Part shown: positions 8,953 to 18,307 of the stretch, one piece after another
How the letters are laid out: the number at the start of each line of letters is the position of its first letter
Position numbering within the stretch: the stretch's first letter is position 1
Assembly: GCF_001307805.1 (NCBI RefSeq)
Contig: NZ_CP013862.1
Span: 2,480,001-2,544,000, forward strand
From: Lentibacillus amyloliquefaciens
GTDB lineage: Bacteria; Bacillota; Bacilli; Bacillales; Amphibacillaceae
DNA: 64,000 nucleotides
Reading direction: 5' to 3'
Made by a program: the position numbers and the translations under genes
The notes under the pieces: model-generated
The model's database searches: none
What the model saw: only the letters and a program-made list of their open reading frames with translations
What the model was told of the DNA's origin: nothing

Positions 8953-9513
8953 ATGAATGCAGTAGATATCCCGCACGATATGCGATTTAAATTTGGCCCC
9001 AATTTACGGGAAATGCCCATGAATAAAATGGATATGCTTTATGGTATGATGTATCTTCAAAAACAGCTGAACGATGAATCGATTGAAGAAGATGAAAAAG
9101 GAAAAATACACGGCATGCTCGGAACATTTCTCCGCATCGTTGGCGAACTGGATGAAAGCAAACGGCAATTAAACCAGGCAATTGACATCTTCCGTGCTTC
9201 AGGCAGAAAACAAAGCGTCTTCATCAATCAGATGCGGCTGGCCAATACATACCAATGGCACAATGACTTTGACACATCCAATAGAATGTTCGCTGAATTG
9301 CTCGAAACAGCTGAAAATGACTCCGACTACAGTGAATTTAAAGATTTTATCTACCAGCACCAAGGCAAGAATCTGTTTGACCAGAAAAAATATGAGGAAG
9401 CATTGGACTACTTTCGGAAAGCACTGGAGCTCCAGCAAGACAACCGGAATAAAGAGCTGATTGAATCGACCGAAACAGCGATTGAGACATGTGAGAAAAA
9501 GTTGAACAACTAA
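8953..9513 (+). CDS. Tetratricopeptide repeat protein
   Basis: A 186-residue soluble, almost entirely helical protein with TPR-like repeats; the clearest is near the C-terminus (KNLFDQKKYEEALDYFRKAL). Such proteins usually mediate protein-protein contacts; the partner is unknown. ATG 8953 is chosen because GTGAGG (8938-8943) forms a ribosome binding site at good spacing; a GTG start inside that site is unlikely. A TATAAT at 8920-8925 with a weak -35 could be its promoter. It is a single gene between divergent glmS and a terminator. Confidence 0.8.
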   Translation: MNAVDIPHDMRFKFGPNLREMPMNKMDMLYGMMYLQKQLNDESIEEDEKGKIHGMLGTFLRIVGELDESKRQLNQAIDIFRASGRKQSVFINQMRLANTYQWHNDFDTSNRMFAELLETAENDSDYSEFKDFIYQHQGKNLFDQKKYEEALDYFRKALELQQDNRNKELIESTETAIETCEKKLNN

Positions 9514-9546
9514 TGCCTTCACTAATCTATATTCGAAATGATCGAT

Positions 9547-9585
9547 AAAAAGGGGCGTTCCGGATTTTTCGGAATTACCCCTTTT
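9547..9585. terminator. Bidirectional intrinsic terminator
   Basis: AAAAGGGG...TTCCG paired with CGGAA...CCCCTTTT, an interrupted hairpin with A and T tracts on both sides, between the TPR gene and the convergent peptidase gene. Confidence 0.8.
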
Positions 9586-9666
9586 CATATTTTTAAAAAT
9601 CGATTATAAAGTGAATCTTCCAGTTACATGCGGGCTGTAAGTGAAAATCGACTGAAACGATTATGG

Positions 9667-11457
9667 TTAAAAATGATGTTTTTCCAAAAAGTCCAGCATG
9701 CTTTTGTAAACCTTGATTTCGTTTTCTTTTTTCGAAAAACCGTGCCCTTCATCTTCCAGGACAAGATAATCGACATCGCGGCCTTGTTCCTGAAGCTTGG
9801 CAACGATATTATCGGATTCTTCTTTAACAACACGTGGATCATGTGCCCCCTGGATAACAAGCATTGGTTTGGTCATGCCATTGAGATACGTAACCGGTGA
9901 ATCTTGAATAAACCGCTCCCTGTCACGCTCAGGGTTGCCAAGCCAGCGTTCCATGATCGGCTTCCAGTGATCAGGAACCGAATTGACGAACGTGAACAGA
10001 TCGGATGGTCCGAAAATATCGACACAGGCTTTGAAATATTCCGGATGACGCCCGTGCAGGAGCAATGCCATATAACCGCCATAACTGCCGCCGACAAGGA
10101 ATAATTTATCACGGTCAGTTATCCCGTTTTCAAACAACCATTCAATACCCGCCACACAATCCAGACGCGGGCCTTCTCCCCAGTCCTGCTCGACCAGTTT
10201 GACAAAGGAAGAACCATACCCTATGCTTCCCCGGAAGTTCGGAGCAAAGATTGTATAGCCACGATTTAAAAAGCACTGGAACATCGAGACGAACATTTTT
10301 TGCTGAGCGGCTTGTGGTCCCCCGTGCGGCCAGAAAATGGTGTAGCCGTTATCATTCTCCGGCTTAGGTTTGTAAAGTAATGCCTCAATGTCCATTCCGT
10401 CGAATGATTGATAAGTCACGACATCCGGCTCCACCATATCATCACTGTCCACCCCAAGCACGCGATTGTTCGTCAATTGCTTCCAATTGGATCCGTCTTT
10501 TGATTGGAAAATATTCAACGGAAGTTTGTCGCTCGTTCCAAGCATATAAAGGTTGCCTGCTTCGGTAACTTTGAGCTGATAAATAATATCCACCAGAGCT
10601 GATAGCTGCTCGAGCTCTCCAGACATCAAGTCATAACGGTAAAGAACCTCAGATACGCCGCTTTCAGTGACGAGAAATAGCGTATTTTGTTTCTTATTGA
10701 ATTTCAATTGTTCAATACTTTCATTTTCAATCGAAAGCACTTCAGAGAACGCGTGCTTCTCTAAATCGAATTTTGCGATATAACTGTATTCGCTGTTAAA
10801 ATTCGTGAGGAAATAGATGGTTTTATCATCAATAAAAACAGGCTCGGACGTCACATGGACTTTTTCCGGATCCGGCGTAAGATTATATGTCTCATCTCCT
10901 GTTTTGACGAACCCGATCACATATGTATTCGCAAAGGACCTGATATAGACATATGCATCTTCACCTTCCGACACGGCAGCCAGTTCGGTAGGTGATTTTT
11001 CGCCGATATTGAGCAGTGTATCGGAATCATTTTTCAAATTGCGGAAGCGGGTATTCATGAATGACGGGTTTTCTGCTGATGTGACGTAGTAAATACGTTC
11101 CCCATCGTCACTCAGGTCCGTGAAGAAAAATTTATCCTCTGCCTCCCCGCTCACAATCTTTTGCGGGATGCCGCCGTCGTATGGAATCGCATAAATATGA
11201 TGGTTTTCATCACCGTCTTTATCAAATCCAGCCAATACATAACGGCTTTTCGGGTCAAATTTGATAAAACTGCACGATTCATTCTGGTGGGCAAACAAGT
11301 ATGGATATGTATCCGGCAAATCCATAGCCCATAAATTCATCTTACCATCCAGGTTCGTGCTGAAAACGAGACGCTCTTCATCAGCACTGACATCAAATGT
11401 ATGAATGGCATATGTGCGGAAAAATTGTTCAACCGTCGGCTTTGGAAATTTAATCAT
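9667..11457 (-). CDS. S9-family serine peptidase (prolyl oligopeptidase type)
   Basis: A 596-residue peptidase with an N-terminal beta-propeller (WD/PD40-like segments such as FVLSTNLDG-type strands and PKSRYVLAGFDKDGD) to about residue 350, then an alpha/beta-hydrolase domain. The nucleophile elbow is GGSYGGYM near residue 458; the acid is probably the Asp in GAHDPRV and the base the His in EDEGHGF close to the C-terminus. No signal peptide is visible, so it is probably cytoplasmic and cleaves short peptides; substrate specificity is unknown. It is monocistronic. Confidence 0.9.
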   Translation of the reverse strand: MIKFPKPTVEQFFRTYAIHTFDVSADEERLVFSTNLDGKMNLWAMDLPDTYPYLFAHQNESCSFIKFDPKSRYVLAGFDKDGDENHHIYAIPYDGGIPQKIVSGEAEDKFFFTDLSDDGERIYYVTSAENPSFMNTRFRNLKNDSDTLLNIGEKSPTELAAVSEGEDAYVYIRSFANTYVIGFVKTGDETYNLTPDPEKVHVTSEPVFIDDKTIYFLTNFNSEYSYIAKFDLEKHAFSEVLSIENESIEQLKFNKKQNTLFLVTESGVSEVLYRYDLMSGELEQLSALVDIIYQLKVTEAGNLYMLGTSDKLPLNIFQSKDGSNWKQLTNNRVLGVDSDDMVEPDVVTYQSFDGMDIEALLYKPKPENDNGYTIFWPHGGPQAAQQKMFVSMFQCFLNRGYTIFAPNFRGSIGYGSSFVKLVEQDWGEGPRLDCVAGIEWLFENGITDRDKLFLVGGSYGGYMALLLHGRHPEYFKACVDIFGPSDLFTFVNSVPDHWKPIMERWLGNPERDRERFIQDSPVTYLNGMTKPMLVIQGAHDPRVVKEESDNIVAKLQEQGRDVDYLVLEDEGHGFSKKENEIKVYKSMLDFLEKHHF

Positions 11458-11604
11458 CGTATTCCCCCTAAGAATAAACTGTTAGAAAAATTTTACTTGC
11501 CAAAATAATTATAACATCAAATTGAACAGGATAAACAGATTTATCCATGAATTATATAAAGGAAGCTTGAATCGGATGTCCCTGACGATGCAGCTGGATA
11601 TACA

Positions 11605-11660
11605 TGGCGCTCGTCGTATTGGAAGTTAATGCATTGAAGCAGCACTCCTCGCAACCCGCA
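11605..11660. repeat. Interspersed repeat module, copy 1 (CGCTCGTCG...CTCCTCGCA)
   Basis: Short stretch containing GCTCGTCG, TTGGAAG, TGAAGCA and CTCCTCGCA in the same order and spacing as at 45486-45540 and, more weakly, near 23057. It lies in the 301-nt gene-free stretch 11458-11758, which otherwise holds only the glmM terminator. It looks like a degenerate part of a Bacillaceae intergenic repeat. Confidence 0.5.
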
Positions 11661-11716
11661 GTTTACTCGATGGAAGTTTTACTGCTGCTTTTCGGGGCAA
11701 TGTTGTCCTATCCAAT

Positions 11717-11747
11717 GAAAAACTGCCCTCTTCCCAGAGAGCAGTTC
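11717..11747 (-). terminator. Intrinsic terminator of the cdaA-cdaR-glmM operon
   Basis: On the minus strand AACTGCTCTC, a short loop and GAGGGCAGTT followed by a T tract, 12 nt beyond the glmM stop codon. Confidence 0.8.
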
Positions 11748-11758
11748 AATTCAACATC

Positions 11759-13105
11759 TTATTCTTTCATGCCAAGCAGTTCATCAATTACATCGGCAAC
11801 CTGATCGGCGTATTTTTCACAGTCCTCTTTGGTTGGTGCTTCCACCATAACCCTCACAAGCGGCTCAGTTCCGGATGGACGGACAAGAACACGGCCTTCT
11901 CCATCCAGCTCGCTTTCAACACGTTCAATTTCTTCCTGGATTTTCGGATTCGTTATAGCATCATGCTTATCAACAACTCTTACGTTTTTCAACACCTGCG
12001 GATAAATCTCCATCTCACCTGCAAGCTCGGACAGCGGCTTGCCTGTTTCTTTGATAACATTAACAAGTTGCAGGGCACTAAGCATGCCGTCACCGGTTGT
12101 GTTGTAATCAAGGAAAATAATATGTCCTGATTGTTCGCCGCCAAGGTTGTAGCCGCCTTTAAGCATTTCTTCCATGACATAGCGGTCACCAACCGATGTC
12201 TTGTCACTGCGCATGCCATTTGCTTCTAGTGCTTTATAAAAACCGAGATTGCTCATGACTGTTGACACAACTGTGTTATGCCGCAGAACACCTTTCTGGT
12301 TCAAATATTTGCCGCAAATATACATAATCTGGTCACCGTCGACAATATTGCCCTTCTCATCAATGGCTATCAGACGATCGCCATCACCGTCAAAAGCAAG
12401 CCCCACTTCAGCTTCTTTCTCTTTGACAAATGCCTGCAGCGACTCTGGGTGTGTTGAGCCGACCCCATCATTAATATTCAAGCCGTCCGGGGAACAGCCG
12501 ATGGTAGCAAGATCCGCTTCCAGATCAGCAAACAGATGTGTCGCAAGGCTTGAAGTCGAGCCATGCGCGCAATCCAGAGCAATGCGCATACCTTCAAAAT
12601 CATTATCAATTGTATCCTTGAGGAAGGAAAGATATTTCTGACCGCCTTCAAAATAGTCATTCATGATGCCTATGTCCGCCCCGACCGGACGCGGCAGGTC
12701 ATCTTCTGTCTCCATAAGCCGTTCGATCTCATTTTCCTCTTCATCAGTTAATTTAAAACCATCCGGGCGAAAGAACTTAATACCATTATCCTCCACGGGG
12801 TTATGAGATGCAGAAATCATGACCCCTGCTTCAGCTTTTGTCGCTTTTGTAAGAAATGCTACACCGGGAGTTGAAATAACCCCAAGCCGCATGACTTCAG
12901 CACCAATCGAAAGCAAACCGGCCACAAGCGCTCCTTCAAGCATATTTCCCGATACGCGGGGGTCTCTGCCAACCATTATTTTGGGTTTTTCAGTGCCTTT
13001 TGTTAATGCATAACCGCCAAACCGGCCTAATTTATATGCTAACTCCGATGTTAATTCTGTGTTCGCAATTCCTCTGACACCATCTGTTCCAAAATATTTT
13101 CCCAT
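11759..13105 (-). CDS. glmM: Phosphoglucosamine mutase
   Basis: A 448-residue enzyme converting glucosamine-6-phosphate to glucosamine-1-phosphate, the step after GlmS. It begins [15 protein letters not shown]; the phosphoserine motif is [15 protein letters not shown] (catalytic Ser near residue 101), the metal-binding loop is DGDGDR near residue 240, and the phosphate-binding loop near the C-terminus is [11 protein letters not shown]. The start has GGAGAGG about 8 nt upstream; a longer frame adds 21 residues without homology. It is the third gene of the cdaA-cdaR-glmM operon. In other Bacillota GlmM binds and inhibits the c-di-AMP cyclase, so the linkage is functional. Confidence 0.97.
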   Translation of the reverse strand: MGKYFGTDGVRGIANTELTSELAYKLGRFGGYALTKGTEKPKIMVGRDPRVSGNMLEGALVAGLLSIGAEVMRLGVISTPGVAFLTKATKAEAGVMISASHNPVEDNGIKFFRPDGFKLTDEEENEIERLMETEDDLPRPVGADIGIMNDYFEGGQKYLSFLKDTIDNDFEGMRIALDCAHGSTSSLATHLFADLEADLATIGCSPDGLNINDGVGSTHPESLQAFVKEKEAEVGLAFDGDGDRLIAIDEKGNIVDGDQIMYICGKYLNQKGVLRHNTVVSTVMSNLGFYKALEANGMRSDKTSVGDRYVMEEMLKGGYNLGGEQSGHIIFLDYNTTGDGMLSALQLVNVIKETGKPLSELAGEMEIYPQVLKNVRVVDKHDAITNPKIQEEIERVESELDGEGRVLVRPSGTEPLVRVMVEAPTKEDCEKYADQVADVIDELLGMKE

Positions 13106-13248
13106 CTCGATTACCTCTCCTTTACAACCGTTTATCAAGTACTGGAGGTCGTTTTTAAAATTTATCACGATTCTTCTGAGTTTAAATGAATAAGCATCTG
13201 TATTTCAAATTTATCCCGCATGTAACTGGCAGTAACAGATTCACTTTA

Positions 13249-14481
13249 TCAAGATGAAATCTCAGCTGTCACCTGATCGAACTCACCTTCTGACTCAACA
13301 CCATCCGGGGACTCTATTGTGACCGATATGTCATGTTCACCTGCTGACAGCCCATCTGCATCGATCACAGCACGCAGATCTTCTGCCGACAGTGAACTGA
13401 CATCTTCCTGACTGCCTGTCACGGTGATATCCATCTCTTCATTTTCAGGTTCGATGAATGATATCTCTTGTCCGCCACCAAGATTTTCCACATCGATTGG
13501 AACTGACTCGAATGTCCTGGTTTCGTCCAATTCAATCGTCACTTCAACTGATTCAGGTTCAGAAACACTGACACCATCCGGTAAAGCAAGCCCGGCATCG
13601 ACTGTACTAGATTCGGTCACATCCGATAAATTAATCTCTTCTGTTGAAACTTCTTCAATCCCTTGCAAGACATCATTTGCGGCAAAGATTTCCGCCTCAT
13701 CGATGCCAGCTTCTATGGAAGACATGGAATACGCTTCCGGCAGCTCCCCTGTTGTTGCGACACTTACCGGGACAGATTTACTCGGGTTATCGATATCCAC
13801 CGAAGCATCAACAGTCTCCGGTGCAACCCGCACACTCAATTCATTCCCGCTGGCATCATAAACATTCACGGGCACTTCACGGTTGTCAATTGGTTCAGTG
13901 ACCCCTGCCATATCAACAAACACTTTGACGATTGCAACTTGGTCAATCACTTCCTTTGAACTTGTGATCGTAACTTGTCCAGGTTCTGTCTGTGAGTTTC
14001 CAATTTCATACCCATCAGGGATTTGGTCAGTATTAACATGATCCACAGCAACATCGAATTCTTCAGATGCCCGCTCCTCAATCGTCACTTCGATTGTTTT
14101 CGGCTCAATATAGACATTCAGTTCCTCAGGAACACCTGTATGCTGCAATGTAACAGAATGGGTTCCTGCCTCCAGGCCTTCGAGGTCTACAAATATATCA
14201 AAATTCTGTTGACGCGCTGCAGGTGTGACCGTCCCGGATGTGCCCTCGAGTGTCACACTGGCAACTTCAGGCACACCGCTTACCACATAATTTTCCTCAT
14301 CAATCTGAATATTGACAGGGACGTTATCAACTGTCTGAAGATCAGAACCGGAGTTTGGAAAGACGCGTGAATCATTCTGATATTGGTCAATCTCAACTTG
14401 AACGAACACATATAACGCTACAGCAAAAGCTAACGAAATAGCACGGACGAACCATCGACTCTTAAACCAATTATCCATCAT
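13249..14481 (-). CDS. cdaR: CdaR, YbbR-domain regulator of c-di-AMP synthesis
   Basis: A 410-residue protein with one N-terminal membrane helix (residues about 10-28, FVRAISLAFAVALYVFV) and a large extracytoplasmic part made of repeated YbbR domains, each with a VxVTIE-like strand (for example VEVTIEE near residue 130 and VEVTIELDE near 310). The C-terminal half is very acidic. CdaR modulates the membrane-bound cyclase CdaA from outside. Its start overlaps the end of cdaA by 11 nt, suggesting translational coupling. The first of two adjacent ATGs has GAGG 7 nt upstream and is used here. Confidence 0.93.
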   Translation of the reverse strand: MMDNWFKSRWFVRAISLAFAVALYVFVQVEIDQYQNDSRVFPNSGSDLQTVDNVPVNIQIDEENYVVSGVPEVASVTLEGTSGTVTPAARQQNFDIFVDLEGLEAGTHSVTLQHTGVPEELNVYIEPKTIEVTIEERASEEFDVAVDHVNTDQIPDGYEIGNSQTEPGQVTITSSKEVIDQVAIVKVFVDMAGVTEPIDNREVPVNVYDASGNELSVRVAPETVDASVDIDNPSKSVPVSVATTGELPEAYSMSSIEAGIDEAEIFAANDVLQGIEEVSTEEINLSDVTESSTVDAGLALPDGVSVSEPESVEVTIELDETRTFESVPIDVENLGGGQEISFIEPENEEMDITVTGSQEDVSSLSAEDLRAVIDADGLSAGEHDISVTIESPDGVESEGEFDQVTAEISS

Positions 14482-15292
14482 TTTTCCCCCTCTGATGTCG
14501 TGACTTGGATTCAGAGGCCCTTATGGATGGAGAGAGCATTTCACGCAGATAAGTCCGCAGCCCCTCCCGATCGAGGTCACGTTTTAATTCACCATTTTTC
14601 GCTAATGCGATATTGCCTGTTTCTTCAGAGACAACAATCGTAATTGAATCGGTGACTTCACTTACCCCCATCGCCGCCCGGTGTCTCGTGCCCAGTTCCT
14701 TTGAAATAAAAGGGCTTTCGGATAATGGAAGATAGCAGGCTGCTGCAGTTATCTCTTCTTCTTTTATAATAACGGCCCCATCATGCAATGGCGTATTCGG
14801 TGTAAATATATTTGTCAGCAATTGATGTGTCAGATTTCCGTTGATTGGAATCCCGGTCTCAGCATAATCACCCATACCGGTTTCCCTTTCAATGGAAATT
14901 AATGCACCAATGCGGCGTTTGGCCATATATTGACACGACTGGACGATGGCCTCGATTTTTTGTTCCATTATTTCCTCTTCGGATCGTGACCCTCTTGCGA
15001 AGAGATTGCCCCGGCCTATCTGTTCCAGAGCCCTTCTAAGCTCAGGCTGAAATAATATGATAATGACAACAAAACCCCAGTTAATTACCTGGTTTGTCAG
15101 ATATTGAATCGTATGTAATTCGAATAGAATGCTGATACCCCAAACGAGCAATACAACAACAATTCCTTTCAAGAGCTGTATTGCCTTTGTGCCTCTGATC
15201 AGCATTATGATTTTATATAAAACATACCAGACGAGAGCAATATCTACGCCGATCCGCAGTAATTCAAGAAGGTCGAATCCCCCATCAAGCAT
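14471..15292 (-). CDS. cdaA: Diadenylate cyclase CdaA
   Basis: A 273-residue membrane-bound DisA-N-type cyclase that makes c-di-AMP from two ATP. Three membrane helices occupy about residues 10-90. The catalytic motifs are LHDGAVII and GTRHRAAMG. ATG 15292 is preceded by AAGGA at 8-9 nt; an in-frame GTG 6 nt earlier is too close. First gene of cdaA-cdaR-glmM. c-di-AMP controls potassium and osmolyte transport, which is relevant in a salt-adapted bacterium. Confidence 0.97.
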   Translation of the reverse strand: MLDGGFDLLELLRIGVDIALVWYVLYKIIMLIRGTKAIQLLKGIVVVLLVWGISILFELHTIQYLTNQVINWGFVVIIILFQPELRRALEQIGRGNLFARGSRSEEEIMEQKIEAIVQSCQYMAKRRIGALISIERETGMGDYAETGIPINGNLTHQLLTNIFTPNTPLHDGAVIIKEEEITAAACYLPLSESPFISKELGTRHRAAMGVSEVTDSITIVVSEETGNIALAKNGELKRDLDREGLRTYLREMLSPSIRASESKSRHQRGKNDG

Positions 15293-15416
15293 GTTCACAC
15301 TTCCTTCCGTCCATGGTGTGCTCCCCTATCGAAAATAATACCGTTCTCATTATATCATATTCTGTATGGTATCACCTATATTTATAAGGGCAAAATTCAG
15401 ATATATTACATAAGAA

Positions 15417-15439
15417 GGGTCTGTCCCCCGGACAGACCC
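15417..15439 (-). terminator. Hairpin after sigW-rsiW, probable terminator
   Basis: Perfect 10-bp stem GGGTCTGTCC / GGACAGACCC with a 3-nt loop, 13 nt beyond the rsiW stop codon. The T-rich tract after it is weak, so termination may be incomplete. Confidence 0.6.
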
Positions 15440-15451
15440 CGTATACAGGAA

Positions 15452-16117
15452 TTATTTTTGTAAACCAAGCAGGGTAATTTGACCAAATGAGAAGATACTT
15501 TCGGTCAGATCTTTGAGGCTGAACCAGAGCCATTCAAACATCTGATCCACCTGTTGCAGTTCCCCGTTTATTTCACCGGTCGAGGCCATAAGTTCTGATC
15601 CTTCCATTGTACTTTCTTCAATTAAATCGCCATTAACTAAACGAACATCACCATCTACCGTCCCGTCGATTCGCAGATTGCCATTTTTAACGGTTAAATC
15701 ACCCGTAACAGTTACATCTTCCGGGACAATGACCGTATCATCCACGATTTCCAAATTTTCCTGCTTGGAAACGACCAGTTCATTGTCCTGGTTCCAGCTT
15801 GATAAGATTCCGGTAAACATGAAAATAAAGAAAATAGCGGCTGATGTAAAAATAGGATGTGCCTTAAACCAACGTGAATATTTGACACGTTTCTTTTCAG
15901 CCGGCAGTTTTTTCATGACTTCGCCAGTAAAATGATCCGGTGCCTTGTATTGACCGGCGCTTTGAACGAGTGTAATCGTACGTTTTAGTTCATGGAAGTG
16001 TTGTTGGCAAGCTTCACATTCTTCCAGATGAGCGCGCAATTTGTCTTCTTCCTGCTTTTCTAAGCCGCCATCCAAATATTGATGCATCAGCTTAATTTTT
16101 TCCTGGCTGCAGCTCAT
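15452..16117 (-). CDS. rsiW: Anti-sigma-W factor RsiW
   Basis: A 221-residue single-pass membrane anti-sigma factor. The N-terminal zinc-binding anti-sigma (ZAS) domain has the His-x3-Cys-x2-Cys motif in HLEECEACQQHF (about residues 30-41). A membrane helix lies near residues 88-106 (FTSAAIFFIFMFTGIL). The outer part (about 130-185) resembles a beta-helical polymer-type fold with repeated short strands. Regulated proteolysis under envelope stress releases SigW. It is 14 nt downstream of sigW. Confidence 0.93.
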   Translation of the reverse strand: MSCSQEKIKLMHQYLDGGLEKQEEDKLRAHLEECEACQQHFHELKRTITLVQSAGQYKAPDHFTGEVMKKLPAEKKRVKYSRWFKAHPIFTSAAIFFIFMFTGILSSWNQDNELVVSKQENLEIVDDTVIVPEDVTVTGDLTVKNGNLRIDGTVDGDVRLVNGDLIEESTMEGSELMASTGEINGELQQVDQMFEWLWFSLKDLTESIFSFGQITLLGLQK

Positions 16118-16131
16118 GTGATCACACTCCT

Positions 16132-16695
16132 TTACACATGACGAAGCTTTTTCCGTAAAGCTTCGCGCCCTCTATGAATTCTGGTTTTTACCGTACCAAG
16201 CGGAAGATCCAGAACATCACTGATCTCCTGCAGTGAAAACTCCTCCAGATATCTTAAAATGATGACGCTCCGATACTTTGGCGGGAGTCCGTAAATTTCC
16301 TGCGTGATATAATCCTTAAGCTCCATCCCCTGAACTTCCTCTTCCGGAAGCCGATCATCAGCTGCCATCTGTGAATACATATTCAAACCGTCGGTCCCTT
16401 TGATTTCGGCATCAAGATAGTAATCTGGTTTTCGTTTACGTATCCGATCAATCGTCAAATTGGTAGCAATCCGATAGAGCCATGTTGAGAATTTGCGTTT
16501 GTCATCAAATGAGTGGATATTGACATAAGCACGGATGAATGTCTCCTGACCAATATCTTCCGCTTCATACCTGTTGCCAAGCATGCGATAACAGTGCTGA
16601 AAAATTTTATGCTGATAAAAGGAAACAATCTCTTCAAAAGCTGATTGATCCCCTCGTTTCACTTGTTTGACTTTTTCCTTGATCTTCCACTCCAT
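16132..16695 (-). CDS. sigW: ECF RNA polymerase sigma factor SigW
   Basis: A 187-residue ECF sigma factor. Region 2 includes DIGQETFIRAYVNIHSFDD (about residues 47-65) with STWLYRIATNLTIDRIRKRK after it; region 4 includes LPPKYRSVIILRYLEEFSL and a helix-turn-helix ending GTVKTRIHRGREALRKKL. Together with rsiW it controls envelope-stress and antimicrobial-resistance genes in Bacillus. A sigma-W-type promoter lies directly upstream, so the operon is probably autoregulated. Confidence 0.96.
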   Translation of the reverse strand: MEWKIKEKVKQVKRGDQSAFEEIVSFYQHKIFQHCYRMLGNRYEAEDIGQETFIRAYVNIHSFDDKRKFSTWLYRIATNLTIDRIRKRKPDYYLDAEIKGTDGLNMYSQMAADDRLPEEEVQGMELKDYITQEIYGLPPKYRSVIILRYLEEFSLQEISDVLDLPLGTVKTRIHRGREALRKKLRHV

Positions 16696-16730
16696 CTTTT
16701 GTACCTCCGCTTACCATGCGGTATTAAGTG

Positions 16731-16757
16731 TACGAACTAACACCGTAAAAGGTTTCA
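16731..16757 (-). promoter_or_regulatory. Sigma-W-type autoregulatory promoter
   Basis: On the minus strand TGAAAC (16752-16757) is followed after 17 nt by CGTA (16731-16734), about 35 nt before the sigW start codon. This matches the sigma-W consensus (TGAAAC, about 16-17 nt, CGTA). Confidence 0.85.
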
Positions 16758-16941
16758 AAAATTTTTATGTACCGTTTATATTTTAAGTTTTTTTCACATG
16801 TGTTGTTTTGCTGCAGTGATATAAATGCGACACAAATATTTCGTGAGCCTCTGTATATCCAATTTTTATAAAGAAAAAAGTTTATCATGCCGCTTATTTG
16901 GGTAATCTATTACCAATTATACTAAATAAGGAGGCGTTTTT

Positions 16942-17091
16942 GTGGATAATCATTCATTATTGTTAGAAAAAATTGAGAAATGCCGCCTTGAAATGCTGGA
17001 ACTAAGCAAACAATATGGCTTAACGTCCATGCCTGTCGTTGAATCCAGCAAGCGACTGGACAATTTGCTGAATAAGTATCATAATGTGTGA
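16942..17091 (+). CDS. Spo0E-like aspartyl-phosphate phosphatase
   Basis: A 49-residue protein starting with GTG, preceded by aaggagg (16928-16934). The translation contains LLLEKIEKCRLEMLELSKQYG and, near the C-terminus, SSKRLDNLLNKY, which carries the Ser-x2-Leu-Asp-x2-Leu-Asn-x-Tyr signature of Spo0E-type phosphatases. These dephosphorylate Spo0A-P and delay sporulation; some family members act on other response regulators. It is divergent from sigW. The family is sure, the specific target is not known. Confidence 0.92.
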   Translation: MDNHSLLLEKIEKCRLEMLELSKQYGLTSMPVVESSKRLDNLLNKYHNV

Positions 17092-17164
17092 AAATTTTTA
17101 AGGTGCAAATGGTTAAACGTAATAATAATGAAAACTCCGACGTCTTCATATATATTCACAGATC

Positions 17165-17198
17165 AAAAAAAGACACCCGTTTACGGATGTCTTTTTTT
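17165..17198. terminator. Bidirectional intrinsic terminator
   Basis: AAAAAAAGACACCCGT / ACGGATGTCTTTTTTT with a 2-nt loop, one mismatch, and long A/T tracts on both sides. It lies between the Spo0E-like gene and arginase and can end both. Confidence 0.9.
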
Positions 17199-17252
17199 AA
17201 ATGCATTGCTCATTAAACTGCAGAAAAGTTCTGCTCATCTAAAATACCCTAT

Positions 17253-18155
17253 CTATTTCAATTTCTCTCCGAATAGTGAGCCGATTAATCCGACTGCCAT
17301 TGATGCTGTTTTATTTTTATCATCAAGAATCGGATTGACTTCAACGAATTCGGCCGATGTCAAAATGTCCGATTCTGAAAGCATTTCCATGGCCAGATGG
17401 CTTTCACGATAAGAAAGGCCGCCCATAACCGGTGTCCCTACACCCGGTGCTTCTTCCGGGTCCAGACCGTCCAAATCAAGACTTAAATGGACGCCGTCTG
17501 TTCGTCTTTTTAGATAATTGATGGATTCTTCCATTACCTGTGGCATTCCCAGCCGATCGATTTCATGCATCGAATAAACGGTTACCCCTTGTTCACGAAT
17601 CAGTACTTTTTCACCGGGGTCGAGTGAGCGGGCGCCGACAATAACGATATTTTCCGGGTTGACTTTTGGGGCATAATCCAGGATGTTTGTCAGTTTTTCG
17701 TGACCGATGCCGAGGCTTACCGCAAGCGGCATGCCATGAATGTTGCCGGATGGTGATGTTTCGCCTGAATTCAAATCACCATGGGCGTCATACCAGATGA
17801 CACCGAGATTTTCATAATGTTTAGCTGTCCCTGCCAAAGTGCCAATCGCAATACTATGGTCACCGCCTAAAACTAACGGGAATCGTTTTTCGGCGATTTC
17901 TTCATCAACCATTTCCGCAAGTGTCTGATTACATTCAAAGACCTGCTTCAAGTTGCGCAGATTCCCTTCCTGCAAGTTATCTTTGCTGTCGGGACGGGAA
18001 ACTGCCACATCACCCAAATCAGCAATGTTATATTTCAAATTTTCAAGTGTTTCGATCACACCCGCATAACGAATGGCGCTTGGGCCCATATCAACACCAC
18101 GCCGGCTTTGACCCAGATCCATCGGCACGCCAATAATAGACATATTTCTTTGCAT
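17253..18155 (-). CDS. rocF: Arginase
   Basis: A 300-residue manganese-dependent arginase that splits arginine into ornithine and urea. The metal-binding motifs are GGDHSIAIG (about residues 97-105), WYDAHGDLN (about 121-129) and [14 protein letters not shown] (about 222-235). ATG 18155 has GAGGAGG 7 nt upstream. Located next to sigW, as in other Bacillaceae. It is monocistronic, with its own terminator. Confidence 0.96.
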   Translation of the reverse strand: MQRNMSIIGVPMDLGQSRRGVDMGPSAIRYAGVIETLENLKYNIADLGDVAVSRPDSKDNLQEGNLRNLKQVFECNQTLAEMVDEEIAEKRFPLVLGGDHSIAIGTLAGTAKHYENLGVIWYDAHGDLNSGETSPSGNIHGMPLAVSLGIGHEKLTNILDYAPKVNPENIVIVGARSLDPGEKVLIREQGVTVYSMHEIDRLGMPQVMEESINYLKRRTDGVHLSLDLDGLDPEEAPGVGTPVMGGLSYRESHLAMEMLSESDILTSAEFVEVNPILDDKNKTASMAVGLIGSLFGEKLK

Positions 18156-18267
18156 CACATAGCCTCCTCTGCCGTTATTTTAGCCAAAAAAAGGACAATG
18201 ACTCAACCCAGCAAATAAATGCATATATATACATTTTATTATAGGCTCATAATGCTTGCCTGCGATT

Positions 18268-18307
18268 AAAAAATAAAGCAGGATCAGTTTAAATAAACCA
18301 ATTCTGC
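18268..18307 (-). terminator. Intrinsic terminator of the mevalonate cluster
   Basis: On the minus strand AAGCAGAATTGGTTT pairs, with two mismatches, with AAACTGATCCTGCTT and is followed by TATTTTTT. It lies at the mvaK2 stop codon. Confidence 0.8.

Noticed and set aside
13424..13861. Long frame opposite cdaR
   Set aside because: Antisense shadow of the low-complexity acidic coding sequence; no recognisable domain and no binding site.
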